From assembly GCA_029259835.1 (NCBI GenBank), contig JAJDEL010000499.1, positions 1 through 15,947 of the forward strand: a stretch of 15,947 nucleotides of DNA. Reading direction: 5' to 3'. The notes beneath the pieces were generated by a model. That model searched no databases, had not been told where the DNA came from, and was given only the letters and a program-made list of their open reading frames with translations. Origin of the DNA: Planctomicrobium sp. GTDB taxonomy: Bacteria > Planctomycetota > Planctomycetia > Planctomycetales > Planctomycetaceae. Positions 6,663-15,067 of this stretch are shown here, piece after piece. Each line of letters starts with the position of its first letter. Positions within the stretch are counted from its first letter, which is position 1. A program made the translations under genes and the position numbers.

Positions 6663-8015
6663 TCACTCGGAGATGCAAAATAGATGGTGTTCGCCCCGGA
6701 TGAACAATTCATTGTCAACGGGAGCGGGAGTCGCATCGACAGTTTCGCCAACCGAATTGCTGTGAATGACTTCGAATTTCTCGGCATCCTTGATGACAAC
6801 AGTTGTTCCATCACGGCCTGTGAGGTAAATGTGCCCCCCGGCAGAAATAGGTGATGCATAGATACTATCAAGTCCCGGAACGCGAGTGGCTCCAAAATGC
6901 ACTTTTCCTGTGGCTGCATCGAGACATGTCAAAATGCCACCCTTGCCCTTATAAAAATAAAGACGCCCCGAGGAAAGTAACGGTGAAGCGATGTCAGGAG
7001 TGTCGCGATCGATGGTCCAGACAACACTGTCAGTACCTTTAATGTCGCCTTTCCCATTGGGACGGAATGCCCCCAGGAACGACCCTCGGTGCCCACTTCC
7101 AATAAAGACAAGTCCATTGTGCGTTACTGCCGATGCGACAGGCCTTTGAGTTTGGCCACCACACTTCCATAGTTCTTTCCCGGTCTCGAAATCATATGCG
7201 CGTGCCATGTTCTGACCGTTCATGACAATTTGTTTCGAGCCTTGATGTTCGATAATAAGTGGAGTGGCCCAACAGGTCGGTTCATCTCGTTTGACTCGCC
7301 AAATCGTCTCCCCAGTCAGTTTATTTAGAGACAACAACGCAGATTGGCCTTCATGATCCCACGGAACGATGATGCGATCTCCAGAGAGGGAGGGCGAACT
7401 CCCTTCACCAAAACCATTACGAGTTTCCATTCGGCCAAGATCATCGCGGCCCCATTGCAATTCACCATCCATTGAGTAGCAGAAGAGCCCGCGCGATCCG
7501 AAGTGAGCGTAAACTCGTTTTCCGTCGGTACAAGGTGATGCAGAGGCAAAATTGTTCGTTGAGTGTGTTCTCTGATGAGGTTTGGACTCAACAGCAATTC
7601 TTCTCCAAAGCTGTTCGCCAGTCTCACGATCAAAACAAAACAGAGTGAATTGCAACGTTTGAAGTGGCGCGGAGGATCTTCCAGAGCCTCGTTGACCGGA
7701 CCGCGAACGTCTTGGAGGACGCTGCCCACTCTGTGAATCAGACTTTGGTGTTTCCGTTCCTGCTCCCGCGACTCCAGAAACAACGTAGACGCGGTCTTCC
7801 CAAATGATGGGTGAGCCCGACCCTTGTCCTGGAATTGCAACTTTCCACTTCACATTTTTTGTACTGCTCCATTCCGTTGGGGGAGTCGCATCCTGAGCAA
7901 CTCCATTGCCATTGTCGCCCCGCCAGTGTGTCCAGTTGCCTGCACTCGCCGTTGAAGCTGATGAATGAGAGAAAATAATGGAGAGCAAGCAAAAGGTCAT
8001 AAATTGGTTGTGCAT
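6663..8015 (-). CDS. Secreted PQQ-like beta-propeller repeat protein
   Basis: The product is 450 residues. Residues 1-25 are a signal peptide (cleavage after ASA), followed by NWTHWRGDNGNGVA (27-40), the typical opening of planctomycete PQQ-like proteins (WRGxxGNG). Propeller blades carry the tryptophan-docking pattern D-x-x-T-G-x-x-x-W: DRETGEQLW (129-137), NKLTGETIW (231-239), DFETGKELW (275-283) and a weaker DAATGKVHF (366-374). Length and repeat pattern fit the PQQ_2 propeller family, most members of which are not known to bind PQQ. A Ser/Arg/Gly/Gln-rich low-complexity stretch at about 88-117 interrupts the first blades. On the minus strand, AGGA lies 9 nt before the ATG, supporting this start over the ATG at residue 6. 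The exact role is unknown; such proteins often sit beside oxidoreductases and secreted catabolic enzymes. Confidence 0.88.
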   Translation of the reverse strand: MHNQFMTFCLLSIIFSHSSASTASAGNWTHWRGDNGNGVAQDATPPTEWSSTKNVKWKVAIPGQGSGSPIIWEDRVYVVSGVAGAGTETPKSDSQSGQRPPRRSRSGQRGSGRSSAPLQTLQFTLFCFDRETGEQLWRRIAVESKPHQRTHSTNNFASASPCTDGKRVYAHFGSRGLFCYSMDGELQWGRDDLGRMETRNGFGEGSSPSLSGDRIIVPWDHEGQSALLSLNKLTGETIWRVKRDEPTCWATPLIIEHQGSKQIVMNGQNMARAYDFETGKELWKCGGQTQRPVASAVTHNGLVFIGSGHRGSFLGAFRPNGKGDIKGTDSVVWTIDRDTPDIASPLLSSGRLYFYKGKGGILTCLDAATGKVHFGATRVPGLDSIYASPISAGGHIYLTGRDGTTVVIKDAEKFEVIHSNSVGETVDATPAPVDNELFIRGEHHLFCISE

Positions 8016-8181
8016 TTAACTGAGTCCTTCATTGACAATGCTGTTAGCGAGTTGAACCGTTGTTAAAAACACCATTCCGATGGCAATGTTTCGGGAAAGT
8101 TCCGTCCCGCAAGGTCAAAATACTCATCGTTCCACGAAGTTGACCTGTCTCTCTTTAACGCTATCCATGTTTGGTAGACAT

Positions 8182-8214
8182 TGCTCCATGCTAAAACCGT
8201 TTTAGCATGGAGCA
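8182..8214. repeat. 33-bp near-perfect palindrome between the two minus-strand genes
   Basis: The arms TGCTCCATGCTAAAAC and GTTTTAGCATGGAGCA are exact reverse complements of 16 bp with one central C. It lies 74 bp after the oxidoreductase stop and 167 bp before the PQQ gene start, counting in the direction of transcription. No T-tract follows on either strand, so it is not a standard intrinsic terminator. It could be a transcript-processing or terminating hairpin, an operator for a dimeric regulator, or a relic of a mobile element. Confidence 0.75.
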
Positions 8215-8287
8215 GAAAATCGCCTCAAGTACGTTACACAACTGAACAGATCATCCACAAGCTTCGAGAAGTAGAAGTCGTGATTGC

Positions 8288-9292
8288 TTAAGGGATCTCG
8301 GTGAAGCAGTCTTCCGCACTGGACTCCAGCTGATCCATCCAATGTTGAACTTGAAGCGCGTCAGAATATGTTGCCCCGACAGGGACTGCCTGTACTCCTC
8401 TGGCGACACGACAGAAAGAGCGAAGTTCCTCCGCCATCATTCCTGTTGGGCCAGACAAATCGGTGCGAATTTCCAGAGCCAATGGCCAAGAAGCTTGAGC
8501 GTCCCACACCTCGATCGGCCTGGGATTCGGATGTATTCGTCCCGACCAACCCTCGCCAAAAACTTCGGTGCGGTCAAATCCTCTCGGCGGCATCCCATCG
8601 GGAGTCAAATACGAGGCGGCGAAAGAGGCGACAGGACCATGATCCCATTTGAGTTGCGCCAATGCTAAATCAATGTCGCCGTTTTTTGTGCGATGGTATT
8701 GGGCACTGAAAGAGACCGGATCAGCCCGATTGAGAAGAACCTGAGTCATGTAAAGATCGTGGACCATCGCCGCGTGGAGTGGGTTCTCACCTGTGAACTG
8801 ATTAAGAATACTTGCGGGACGGTGTCGGACAGAGTTGATATAGGCAATCGGTCCACGCTGTCGCGCTTCGTCACACAACTGACGAAATTCACTGTTGAAC
8901 AGAACAATGTGTCCAACCATCAAGTTGCTTGAATCAGGCCTTACCCAAGGCATTAAGCTTTTGGCTTCTGAGAGATTATCTGCGACAGGTTTTTCCAACA
9001 GAACGGTTTTGCCAGCCTGCAAGAGCATCTTAGTGACTGGGATATGTTCGGATGTGGAGCAGGCGACGACCCAGGCATCAGCCTCTGATTCACGAAGGGC
9101 CTGCTCCAGATTGATCCACCCCGGCACACCTGGCAGAAGGTCAGACATCGCATCCAAACTCGCCTGTCTCCTGGCAACCAGTCCCACTAATTCGGCTTCT
9201 GCCAAGCCGGCGAGTGTTAACGAATGCAGTCGCCCAAACCGCCCCAGTCCAATCACACCTATTTTCAAGGGTGCAAAATTTTCCTTCGTCAT
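8288..9292 (-). CDS. Gfo/Idh/MocA-family NAD(P)-dependent oxidoreductase
   Basis: The product is 334 residues from the chosen start. The N-terminal Rossmann fold has GVIGLGRFGRLH (12-23) as the dinucleotide-binding loop, followed by the family hallmark LLEKPVADN (Lys101 in EKP) and the catalytic-region HDLYMTQ (His178, Asp179). The C-terminal half fits the usual alpha/beta substrate domain, and the overall length is normal. No signal peptide is seen, so it should be cytoplasmic, unlike its neighbours. The frame extends to a TTG at 9319, but AAAGG lies 6 nt before the ATG at 9292, which decides the start; the ATG at 9298 overlaps the AAAGG too closely. Family members oxidise or epimerise sugars, inositols and related polyols; the substrate here cannot be told. 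It is divergent from the DUF1501 gene and upstream of the PQQ gene, with a palindrome in between. Confidence 0.88.
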   Translation of the reverse strand: MTKENFAPLKIGVIGLGRFGRLHSLTLAGLAEAELVGLVARRQASLDAMSDLLPGVPGWINLEQALRESEADAWVVACSTSEHIPVTKMLLQAGKTVLLEKPVADNLSEAKSLMPWVRPDSSNLMVGHIVLFNSEFRQLCDEARQRGPIAYINSVRHRPASILNQFTGENPLHAAMVHDLYMTQVLLNRADPVSFSAQYHRTKNGDIDLALAQLKWDHGPVASFAASYLTPDGMPPRGFDRTEVFGEGWSGRIHPNPRPIEVWDAQASWPLALEIRTDLSGPTGMMAEELRSFCRVARGVQAVPVGATYSDALQVQHWMDQLESSAEDCFTEIP

Positions 9293-9727
9293 CGTCATCC
9301 TTTCTGAGGCAATGCACAATCAGACCGCAGCCGAATTATATTGAGACCGGCAACGCGTACCCAGTTTTAATGATACTATGGTGCTGCATTTTCAATTGGA
9401 TAGCGAACCGTCCGTGGTTACATCGGCAACAAGAATTCTCAGGCAGCTCAGCGGAGTAAGCTCGCACCAGAGCTGTTTGAGCGAAACGACATCGTCGGCC
9501 CCTCTTTCTCATTCAGTATTGCTGATTCTTCGTCACAACAGATTAGCAACCCCCCAGCCCAACTCACAGTGCATGGCACTCGCACCGCTTGTGCACTGTA
9601 TTAAAACGTTTCAGCGCTTGATTTGAATCCGCCCGCCGGATTAGACTCGATGATCCTACAAGTCGACACGTGCATGGTGTGAATCAAGCTCGCGAGTTCA
9701 CGATGTCGTTTTCACGAAGGACTCTGG
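9293..9727. promoter_or_regulatory. Divergent intergenic region between oxidoreductase and DUF1501 genes
   Basis: About 435 bp carry no supported gene and must hold the promoters of both flanking genes. An inverted repeat at 9566-9599 has 8-bp perfect arms (ACAGTGCA and TGCACTGT) separated by 18 bp, a layout compatible with an operator. No confident -35/-10 pair was found. Confidence 0.4.
9566..9599. repeat. 8-bp inverted repeat, possible operator
   Basis: ACAGTGCA at 9566-9573 and its exact reverse complement at 9592-9599 lie 129 bp before the DUF1501 start. The arms are short and a chance occurrence is possible; the divergent-promoter setting is what makes it notable. Confidence 0.35.
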
Positions 9728-11116
9728 ATGCCATCTTCACTGCAGACTGATCCATTTGCGATGAATCGACGGGCCGCCCTTCAGATCGGAGCTGGGTTGT
9801 TCGGATTAAATCTGCCTGGTTTTCTGGAAGCGGCTCAGACAGGGGCCACACAGCGGGACATTTCCTGCCTGTTCCTTTTTCTGGCCGGTGGTCCATCTCA
9901 ATTTGAAACATTCGATCCAAAACCTGACGCCGCTCCAGAAATTCGAGGGATCTGGGATCCTACTTCGACCAGTGTTCCAGGGACATTCATCTGTGAGAAG
10001 ATGCCGCTGATGGCTCGGCGGATGCACAAGGTGGCAATCGTCAGGTCGTGGAAAGGACGCAGCGGATCCCACGCGGCCGGGTCTCAACATGTTGCCAGCG
10101 GATCTTTTCCTCCGCCAGCTGGCCAGCACGTACCGAATTTCGGTTGCTTGTTTTCAGCCCTGAAGGGAAATCAGGTGCCTGGAGTCCCGGCACATTTTGG
10201 ACTTCCCGTCGCGGCCCGTTATACGAAGCCGTCTGGGTATCTGGGGACAGTGGTCGACGCCTATGACATCAAGGGCGACCCAGCTGATCCAGAGCTGAAG
10301 TTCGACGGTCCATCTTTGCCGAAGGTCCGGTTTGAGGATCGTCAGTCGATGCTGACACAACTCGACAATCTTTCTCGGTTGACTGAAACAGGCAGCGGTT
10401 CCATCCAGGCTCACGATAAATTCTTAGAAGAAGCAGTTGCTCTGCTCACCAACGGAGCCATGCAGAAAGCCATGAATCTCGACCAGGAGCCACTGGCTCT
10501 TCGCAAGCGGTACGGTGACAATATCTACGGGCAGCGTGTTCTGCTTGGACGTCGCCTTCTCGAAGCTGGAGCCCGGTTCGTTACGATCAATCAGGCCGTC
10601 CAAGGTGGTCTGTTTGGTGCCGGTCCGACAAACGGAACCTGGGACAATCATCACCTACTATTCAAATCGATGATGTCGTTTGAATCTGAGCCGGCCAGCA
10701 TCCCGGGCAGCTACAAGTGGCATTCGACAAAAGGACCGGGAAATCTGCCGCAACTCGATATGTCCTTATCGACGCTACTTGACGATCTGGACGATCGGGG
10801 AATGCTCGACACAACATTGATAGTCGCGATGGGGGAATTCGGACGAACTCCGAGAATCAATAAAGACGGAGGCCGCGATCATTACCCGGGAGCAGGCAGT
10901 GTCCTTCTGGCCGGAGCCGGCATTGCTGGTGGAACCGTTGTGGGAGCGACTGACCGAATCGGTTCCTCACCGATCACGCAACCGTACACTCCGGAGGACT
11001 TTGGCGCAACGATATTTCACGCTTTGGGCATTGATCCTCACCTGACTTACTTCCCGAGAATCACTCGACCGACGCCAATCTCCGATGGCGAAGTCATTCG
11101 AGAGTTGTTCGCTTGA
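9728..11116 (+). CDS. DUF1501 family protein, Tat-type export signal
   Basis: The product is 462 residues. A twin-arginine signal is at 14-15 (NRRAALQIGAGLF, then a hydrophobic segment to LPGFLEAA). The DUF1501 pattern follows: LFLAGGPSQFETFDPKP (50-66), SGSHAAGSQHVASG (112-125), GARFVTINQ near 281-289, WDNH at 305-308, MGEFGRTPRIN (368-378) and GGRDHYPG (381-388). The fold is related to alkaline phosphatase/sulfatase, and the Asp/His residues in these motifs could bind metal; no activity is established for the family. AAGGA lies 6 nt before the ATG and fixes the start. In planctomycetes this family is usually encoded just after a DUF1549/DUF1553 cytochrome gene; here it stands alone, divergent from the oxidoreductase. 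It is full length with no sign of damage. Confidence 0.92.
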   Translation: MPSSLQTDPFAMNRRAALQIGAGLFGLNLPGFLEAAQTGATQRDISCLFLFLAGGPSQFETFDPKPDAAPEIRGIWDPTSTSVPGTFICEKMPLMARRMHKVAIVRSWKGRSGSHAAGSQHVASGSFPPPAGQHVPNFGCLFSALKGNQVPGVPAHFGLPVAARYTKPSGYLGTVVDAYDIKGDPADPELKFDGPSLPKVRFEDRQSMLTQLDNLSRLTETGSGSIQAHDKFLEEAVALLTNGAMQKAMNLDQEPLALRKRYGDNIYGQRVLLGRRLLEAGARFVTINQAVQGGLFGAGPTNGTWDNHHLLFKSMMSFESEPASIPGSYKWHSTKGPGNLPQLDMSLSTLLDDLDDRGMLDTTLIVAMGEFGRTPRINKDGGRDHYPGAGSVLLAGAGIAGGTVVGATDRIGSSPITQPYTPEDFGATIFHALGIDPHLTYFPRITRPTPISDGEVIRELFA

Positions 11117-11474
11117 TTTATGAACTCGTGAAGAACTGATTTCTCAGGTTTCTTCGGCCTCCAGTTCTGTAGGCTCAGAGTTCCAAATTTCAATCAAAAA
11201 TTCTTGTGGTTGTTCCTTCATCCTTCCAACGGTGCGCGTCGTGTTGTTTGGCGCCGTCTTTGGACAAACTTGACTTCGTCGTTTCCAGAACGGTGAGATC
11301 AAGCGAAGACGACTAAGCTTCGCCTCTTTCCACCACTGGGATCGATTTGCTGTTAGACTACAATGAGCAGTGACGCCCTGTACTGAGCCAGCTGGACTTC
11401 AGGGATGGAGAAATTTTGCGACGAGGGATAGCGTGGAAACCTCGGAGTCAATTATTGGAAGATAGAGCGAAGAA
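11117..11474. other. Intergenic stretch before the GH43-like gene
   Basis: No gene is supported in these 358 bp. Besides the hairpin near the left end, a 6-bp stem lies at 11303-11323 (GCGAAG and CTTCGC), followed by CTCTTTC, a weak terminator-like element. The promoter of the downstream cluster should be in the right half, but no clear -35/-10 was identified. Confidence 0.45.
11130..11155 (+). terminator. Hairpin after the DUF1501 gene
   Basis: GAAGAA pairs with TTCTTC and CTGA pairs with TCAG, with a 2-nt bulge and a TTTC loop, starting 14 nt after the stop codon. The position suits a terminator, but no T-tract follows. Confidence 0.35.
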
Positions 11475-12479
11475 ATGAAACGACGACTGACGTGCCTGAC
11501 AGTGCTACTGCTTGCTTCCTGGGGTCGGTCCGGTCGGTCGGATGATGTTTTTCTTCTGCCGTATTTTCTCGGCAATGGGGAGACCGGTATTTATTTTGCA
11601 CATAGCCGTGACGGGTTGAAGTTCGAATGGCTGAACGATGGCAAGGTCGTCATGCCAGCACCGCCATGGGGCAATGAGAGCCTCACCCGCGATCCGTCGA
11701 TTGTTTTTCACAAGGGCGTTTTTCACATGGTTTGGACGACCAGTTGGAACTCTCTGAGCATCGGTTACGCACATTCAAAGGATCTCGTCGATTGGAGCGA
11801 ACCCGTGAAGATCGACATCTGGGGAAAATTCACTGCCGTGAAAAACACCTGGGCACCCGACCTGCACTGGGATCCAGAGAATCACTAATTTCTGATTCTT
11901 TGGAGTTCAACGACTCTGGCTGAACTTGAGGACGCGGACGGTTCAGCCGATCCGCACGGCAACGATCATCGTACCTACGCGGCGAGAACGAAAGACTTCA
12001 AGACGTTCTCCAAACCGGTGTTATTCTTCAGCCCACAAAATCCGGAACATGGTGTGATCGATCCGTATATCGCCCACGACGATCGCGCTACAACAGACGC
12101 CGCCGATGACCGCTGGGTGATGGTCGTCAAGAACGAAATGGATTCTAAACAAGGTGGCAAAAACTTGCGTCTGACGTTTAGTAAACGCATGCAAGGTCCG
12201 TACGAAACGACATTGAGTCAGCCGATTGTCGGGGCCGGAACTGACATTGTCGACACCATGGGGGAAGGTCCGTCGCTGTTGAAGCGTCGGGGACAATGGT
12301 TTTTGTATTGGGATGCTCCAGGGAGCAAGTTTTCCTACTGCCTCGCAACGAGCAGGGATCTGAAGACGTGGACAAACCGCTCGCAGGAAATGACGTTACC
12401 CGCCAAACAGATGCGTCACGGGACAGTTCTTATCGTCCCCGAAGCAACGGTCGCACATCTCGTGCTGGAAAAAAACTAA
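11475..12479 (+). pseudogene. GH43-like secreted glycosidase interrupted by an in-frame TAA
   Basis: The reading frame covers 335 codons from ATG 11475 to the final stop at 12477-12479 and is broken only by TAA at 11886-11888 (codon 138). The parts on both sides are in the same frame and together give one five-bladed-propeller glycosidase of the GH43 type. A signal peptide covers about residues 1-22. TRDPSIVF (Asp73, likely general base) is followed by NTWAPDL (Asp129, likely pKa-modulating Asp), and then by MGEGPSLL with Glu264 (likely general acid), GQWFLYWD and CLATSRDLKTW. Around the stop the family-like pattern would be WDPENH-Q-FLILWSS, so CAA to TAA (one C-to-T change) is the simplest cause. 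The truncated 137-residue product would lack the acid Glu. No other lesion is present, so the event is recent, or the base is a sequencing error. The gene lies 16 nt upstream of the FG-GAP gene, probably in one operon. Confidence 0.82.
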
Positions 12480-12495
12480 CACGATATGTGAAACA

Positions 12496-14856
12496 ATGAT
12501 GCTAACACCAGCTGCCCTTCTTGCCATTGCCATATTCGCGAATGACGTGGTCGGTCAAGAAACTTACCGCGTGGTGCTGACGGTCACGTCCGAGTTACCC
12601 TCCGGCAACGTTCCAATGAGTGCGAGCGTCGACTTTGGCGCAGTTATCCGCGACAACAAGCTACCTGGCGTATTGGACCCGAACACAATTGAAGTGGTGA
12701 ACTCTGCAACAGGCAAGTCGGTTCCCTTCGCACGAACCGAAGATTTTGCCTACAGTGATCGTGGGCGGTTGGAGTGGGTGATCACCAATCCAAAACATCG
12801 TAAGTTCGAAATCCTCTTTCACACGATCGCGAAACGGCCACCGCTTCAACCGCAGAACTACACACCAGTGGTTGGCGTGGGCGATCTGTTGAGGTACAAC
12901 GCTGGCCCATCTCGACCGATCACGCTTTTTTATGGCGCCGCTTTGGCTGACCTGACAGGCGATGGTCGGGAGGATCTGGTGGGCTGCTGGAATTACGCCT
13001 ATCGGCCCGGGGATCCGTGGAGCGGTCTCATCTGCTATCCGCGCCTGCATTCTGACAAACCGGAGTTCGGTGATCTTGTCAGGCCCCGTTTTGCTAGAAC
13101 TCCGGATGACACAGCGTTACACAAATTCGGCGGTGGTCATTACGTCTCAGCCGCTCTGGCCGATTTCAACAAGGACGGCAGGATTGACATTGTGTATACG
13201 GATTCGAACGCCAAGACCGCGAAGTTCTATCTAAATACTGGTCGACGCGATCACACAGACATGCCCATCTTCACGCCAACCGAATCGATCCGCGTGTCCA
13301 AATGGAATGCCTGCCGCGCAGTCGATCTGAACGGCGATGGGGCGTTGGATCTCGTGGTTGACGGCCAATACCTCAAGAACGAGAACTCTGATGGATGGCC
13401 ATTTCAACCAGCGAGGGAAGTCCCCTTGAATGCCGGCCATCAGCCTTGTTTCATCGACGTAGATAGGGACGGTCTGCTAGACGCGGTTGCGATGGAAGAC
13501 GTCACCGGCGAGGGGCTGAGCAACTACCACGTGGCTTGGCAGAGGAACCTCGGTGGAAGTGTGCCCAACTTCGCGCCGGCTCAGCCTCTGATCGGCATCA
13601 ACAATCACGTTCAACGACCTCGTGGTCTGGCTGCGGTGAGTAACGATTCGCATCGGGGTGTGCTGGTGCATCACGACGATTTCCAGGGCATCTCGTTCTA
13701 CGAGTTGGTGAGCAAGTCGGGCGATGAGCCGCGATTCGAACATCGTTATCGGGCCGAGTCCCGCTCAGCGGTAATGTCTCTCAGCGATCAGGCGTGGCCC
13801 TGCATGTGTGATTGGGACGGCGACGGTGATATCGACCTGTTGGTTGGTGGCGGCTACGGCTGGCCTCGGATTGTGATCAATGAAGGAACCAGGGAGCGCC
13901 CCTCCTATGCCGAAGCGAAATTGATCCTGGCTGATGGCAAGCCGATTCGGTTCACTCGTGACGAGATCCTTGGCTCGCCGAAGAACTGGCACAACATGGG
14001 CTATCCCTACCCGGTCTATTCTGACTGGGACGGTGACGGCCTGCCGGATTTGATCTGCCCGAACGAAACGAATCGCATCTTCTGGTACAAGAACATTGGT
14101 AGCCGCAAAGATCCAATGTTCGGCAAGCGACGCCAGATACTCTGCGACGAGTACCCGGATTCACCCGAGATGCGAACTCTGTCGGCGAAACGAGCCGCAG
14201 ACAAAAAATCAAACAACGGCGTCTATCCTCGCGAAGAAGAACGACCTTTCCGGTGGCGTACTGCGGCGGCGTTTGCCGACTTCAACGGTGACGGCCTGCT
14301 GGACTTCATCACATGTGCGAGTACGGATTTCAAAGCCACGTTGTTCGTCCAGTACAAAGATAAGCAAGGGAAATTTCGGCTAAGAAAAGCAGTGGATACC
14401 AGTGGCGAGAATGCATTACAGCTTTCCGATGGTCGTGAAATCGACGATTCCATCGTCAGTCGCTCGTCACATTGGACCGAAGGTTTCCGGGCGATTGATT
14501 GGGATGGCGACGGCCTGCTGGACCTCATCTACAGCTTGGCTGGCTCACACGGAGGCATTCAAGACGGTGGCAGCATCTATCTGCTTCGCAACTGCGGAAC
14601 GAAAACGAACCCGAAATTCGAAGACCCTGTGACGATGCGCTGTTACGGCAAGCCGATTCGAATCACCAACCACGGTCCACACCCTTGGGCTGGTGACCTA
14701 GATGGAGACGGCAAGCCCGACCTGTTGGCCTGTGTGGAATGGAGCGTTTATCCTTTCTACAACCACAACGCATTGACGATGCCCAAACAACCGACGTTTA
14801 CCCTACAGACTGCGATCTCTCCCATTGAAGTCCATCGGCACTCAAGTTCTCGTTGA
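12496..14856 (+). CDS. Secreted FG-GAP/VCBS-repeat protein with nine calcium-loop motifs
   Basis: The product is 786 residues. Residues 1-20 are a signal peptide (cleavage after VVG). Residues 22-115 form a separate beta-rich N-terminal domain. From residue 145 on, nine loops of the type D-x-[DNT]-x-D-G-x-x-D occur, starting at Asp152, 223, 277, 321, 439, 510, 595, 668 and 734. Examples are DFNKDGRID (223) and DWDGDGLLD (668). These are the calcium-binding loops of FG-GAP/VCBS propeller repeats. Spacings of about 44-118 residues suggest two propellers or one with inserted loops. No catalytic motif was recognised, so the protein is best seen as an extracellular binding or adhesion protein, possibly glycan-binding. 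It starts 16 nt after the GH43-like frame and precedes the sulfatase, fitting a polysaccharide-use cluster. No Shine-Dalgarno is visible, so translational coupling to the upstream gene is possible. Confidence 0.88.
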   Translation: MMLTPAALLAIAIFANDVVGQETYRVVLTVTSELPSGNVPMSASVDFGAVIRDNKLPGVLDPNTIEVVNSATGKSVPFARTEDFAYSDRGRLEWVITNPKHRKFEILFHTIAKRPPLQPQNYTPVVGVGDLLRYNAGPSRPITLFYGAALADLTGDGREDLVGCWNYAYRPGDPWSGLICYPRLHSDKPEFGDLVRPRFARTPDDTALHKFGGGHYVSAALADFNKDGRIDIVYTDSNAKTAKFYLNTGRRDHTDMPIFTPTESIRVSKWNACRAVDLNGDGALDLVVDGQYLKNENSDGWPFQPAREVPLNAGHQPCFIDVDRDGLLDAVAMEDVTGEGLSNYHVAWQRNLGGSVPNFAPAQPLIGINNHVQRPRGLAAVSNDSHRGVLVHHDDFQGISFYELVSKSGDEPRFEHRYRAESRSAVMSLSDQAWPCMCDWDGDGDIDLLVGGGYGWPRIVINEGTRERPSYAEAKLILADGKPIRFTRDEILGSPKNWHNMGYPYPVYSDWDGDGLPDLICPNETNRIFWYKNIGSRKDPMFGKRRQILCDEYPDSPEMRTLSAKRAADKKSNNGVYPREEERPFRWRTAAAFADFNGDGLLDFITCASTDFKATLFVQYKDKQGKFRLRKAVDTSGENALQLSDGREIDDSIVSRSSHWTEGFRAIDWDGDGLLDLIYSLAGSHGGIQDGGSIYLLRNCGTKTNPKFEDPVTMRCYGKPIRITNHGPHPWAGDLDGDGKPDLLACVEWSVYPFYNHNALTMPKQPTFTLQTAISPIEVHRHSSSR

Positions 14857-15067
14857 GGCTGGGACAAACGGTTGACGCTTGAGCAAGCCCGTCGAGCGGC
14901 AGACGTGTTCGTATGTTTTGTTGAGCTTCCGCTCCGGATTCGAGAGCGTGAATTCAACGCAGAATTGGAACGAATTCGCTACTATCAAAACAGAGACAGC
15001 AATTACACATCCATGTGTCCAATCAATTGGAATGATGATGACAATACTTTTAAACAAAATACATGCC

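Noticed and set aside
7325..7840. 171-codon minus-strand frame within the PQQ gene
   Set aside because: It is an alternative frame of a gene with clear propeller motifs; its composition is not protein-like.
8895..9344. 149-codon plus-strand frame opposite the oxidoreductase
   Set aside because: It is antisense to the Rossmann and EKP motifs of a confident gene, with no supporting motif of its own.
9378..9626. 82-codon plus-strand frame in the divergent intergenic region
   Set aside because: No ribosome binding site, no recognisable fold or signal, and it spans the probable promoters.
12018..12479. Separate gene starting at ATG 12018
   Set aside because: It is in the same frame as the gene from 11475, continues the same glycosidase fold and has no signal peptide or ribosome binding site, so it is the 3' part of the interrupted gene.
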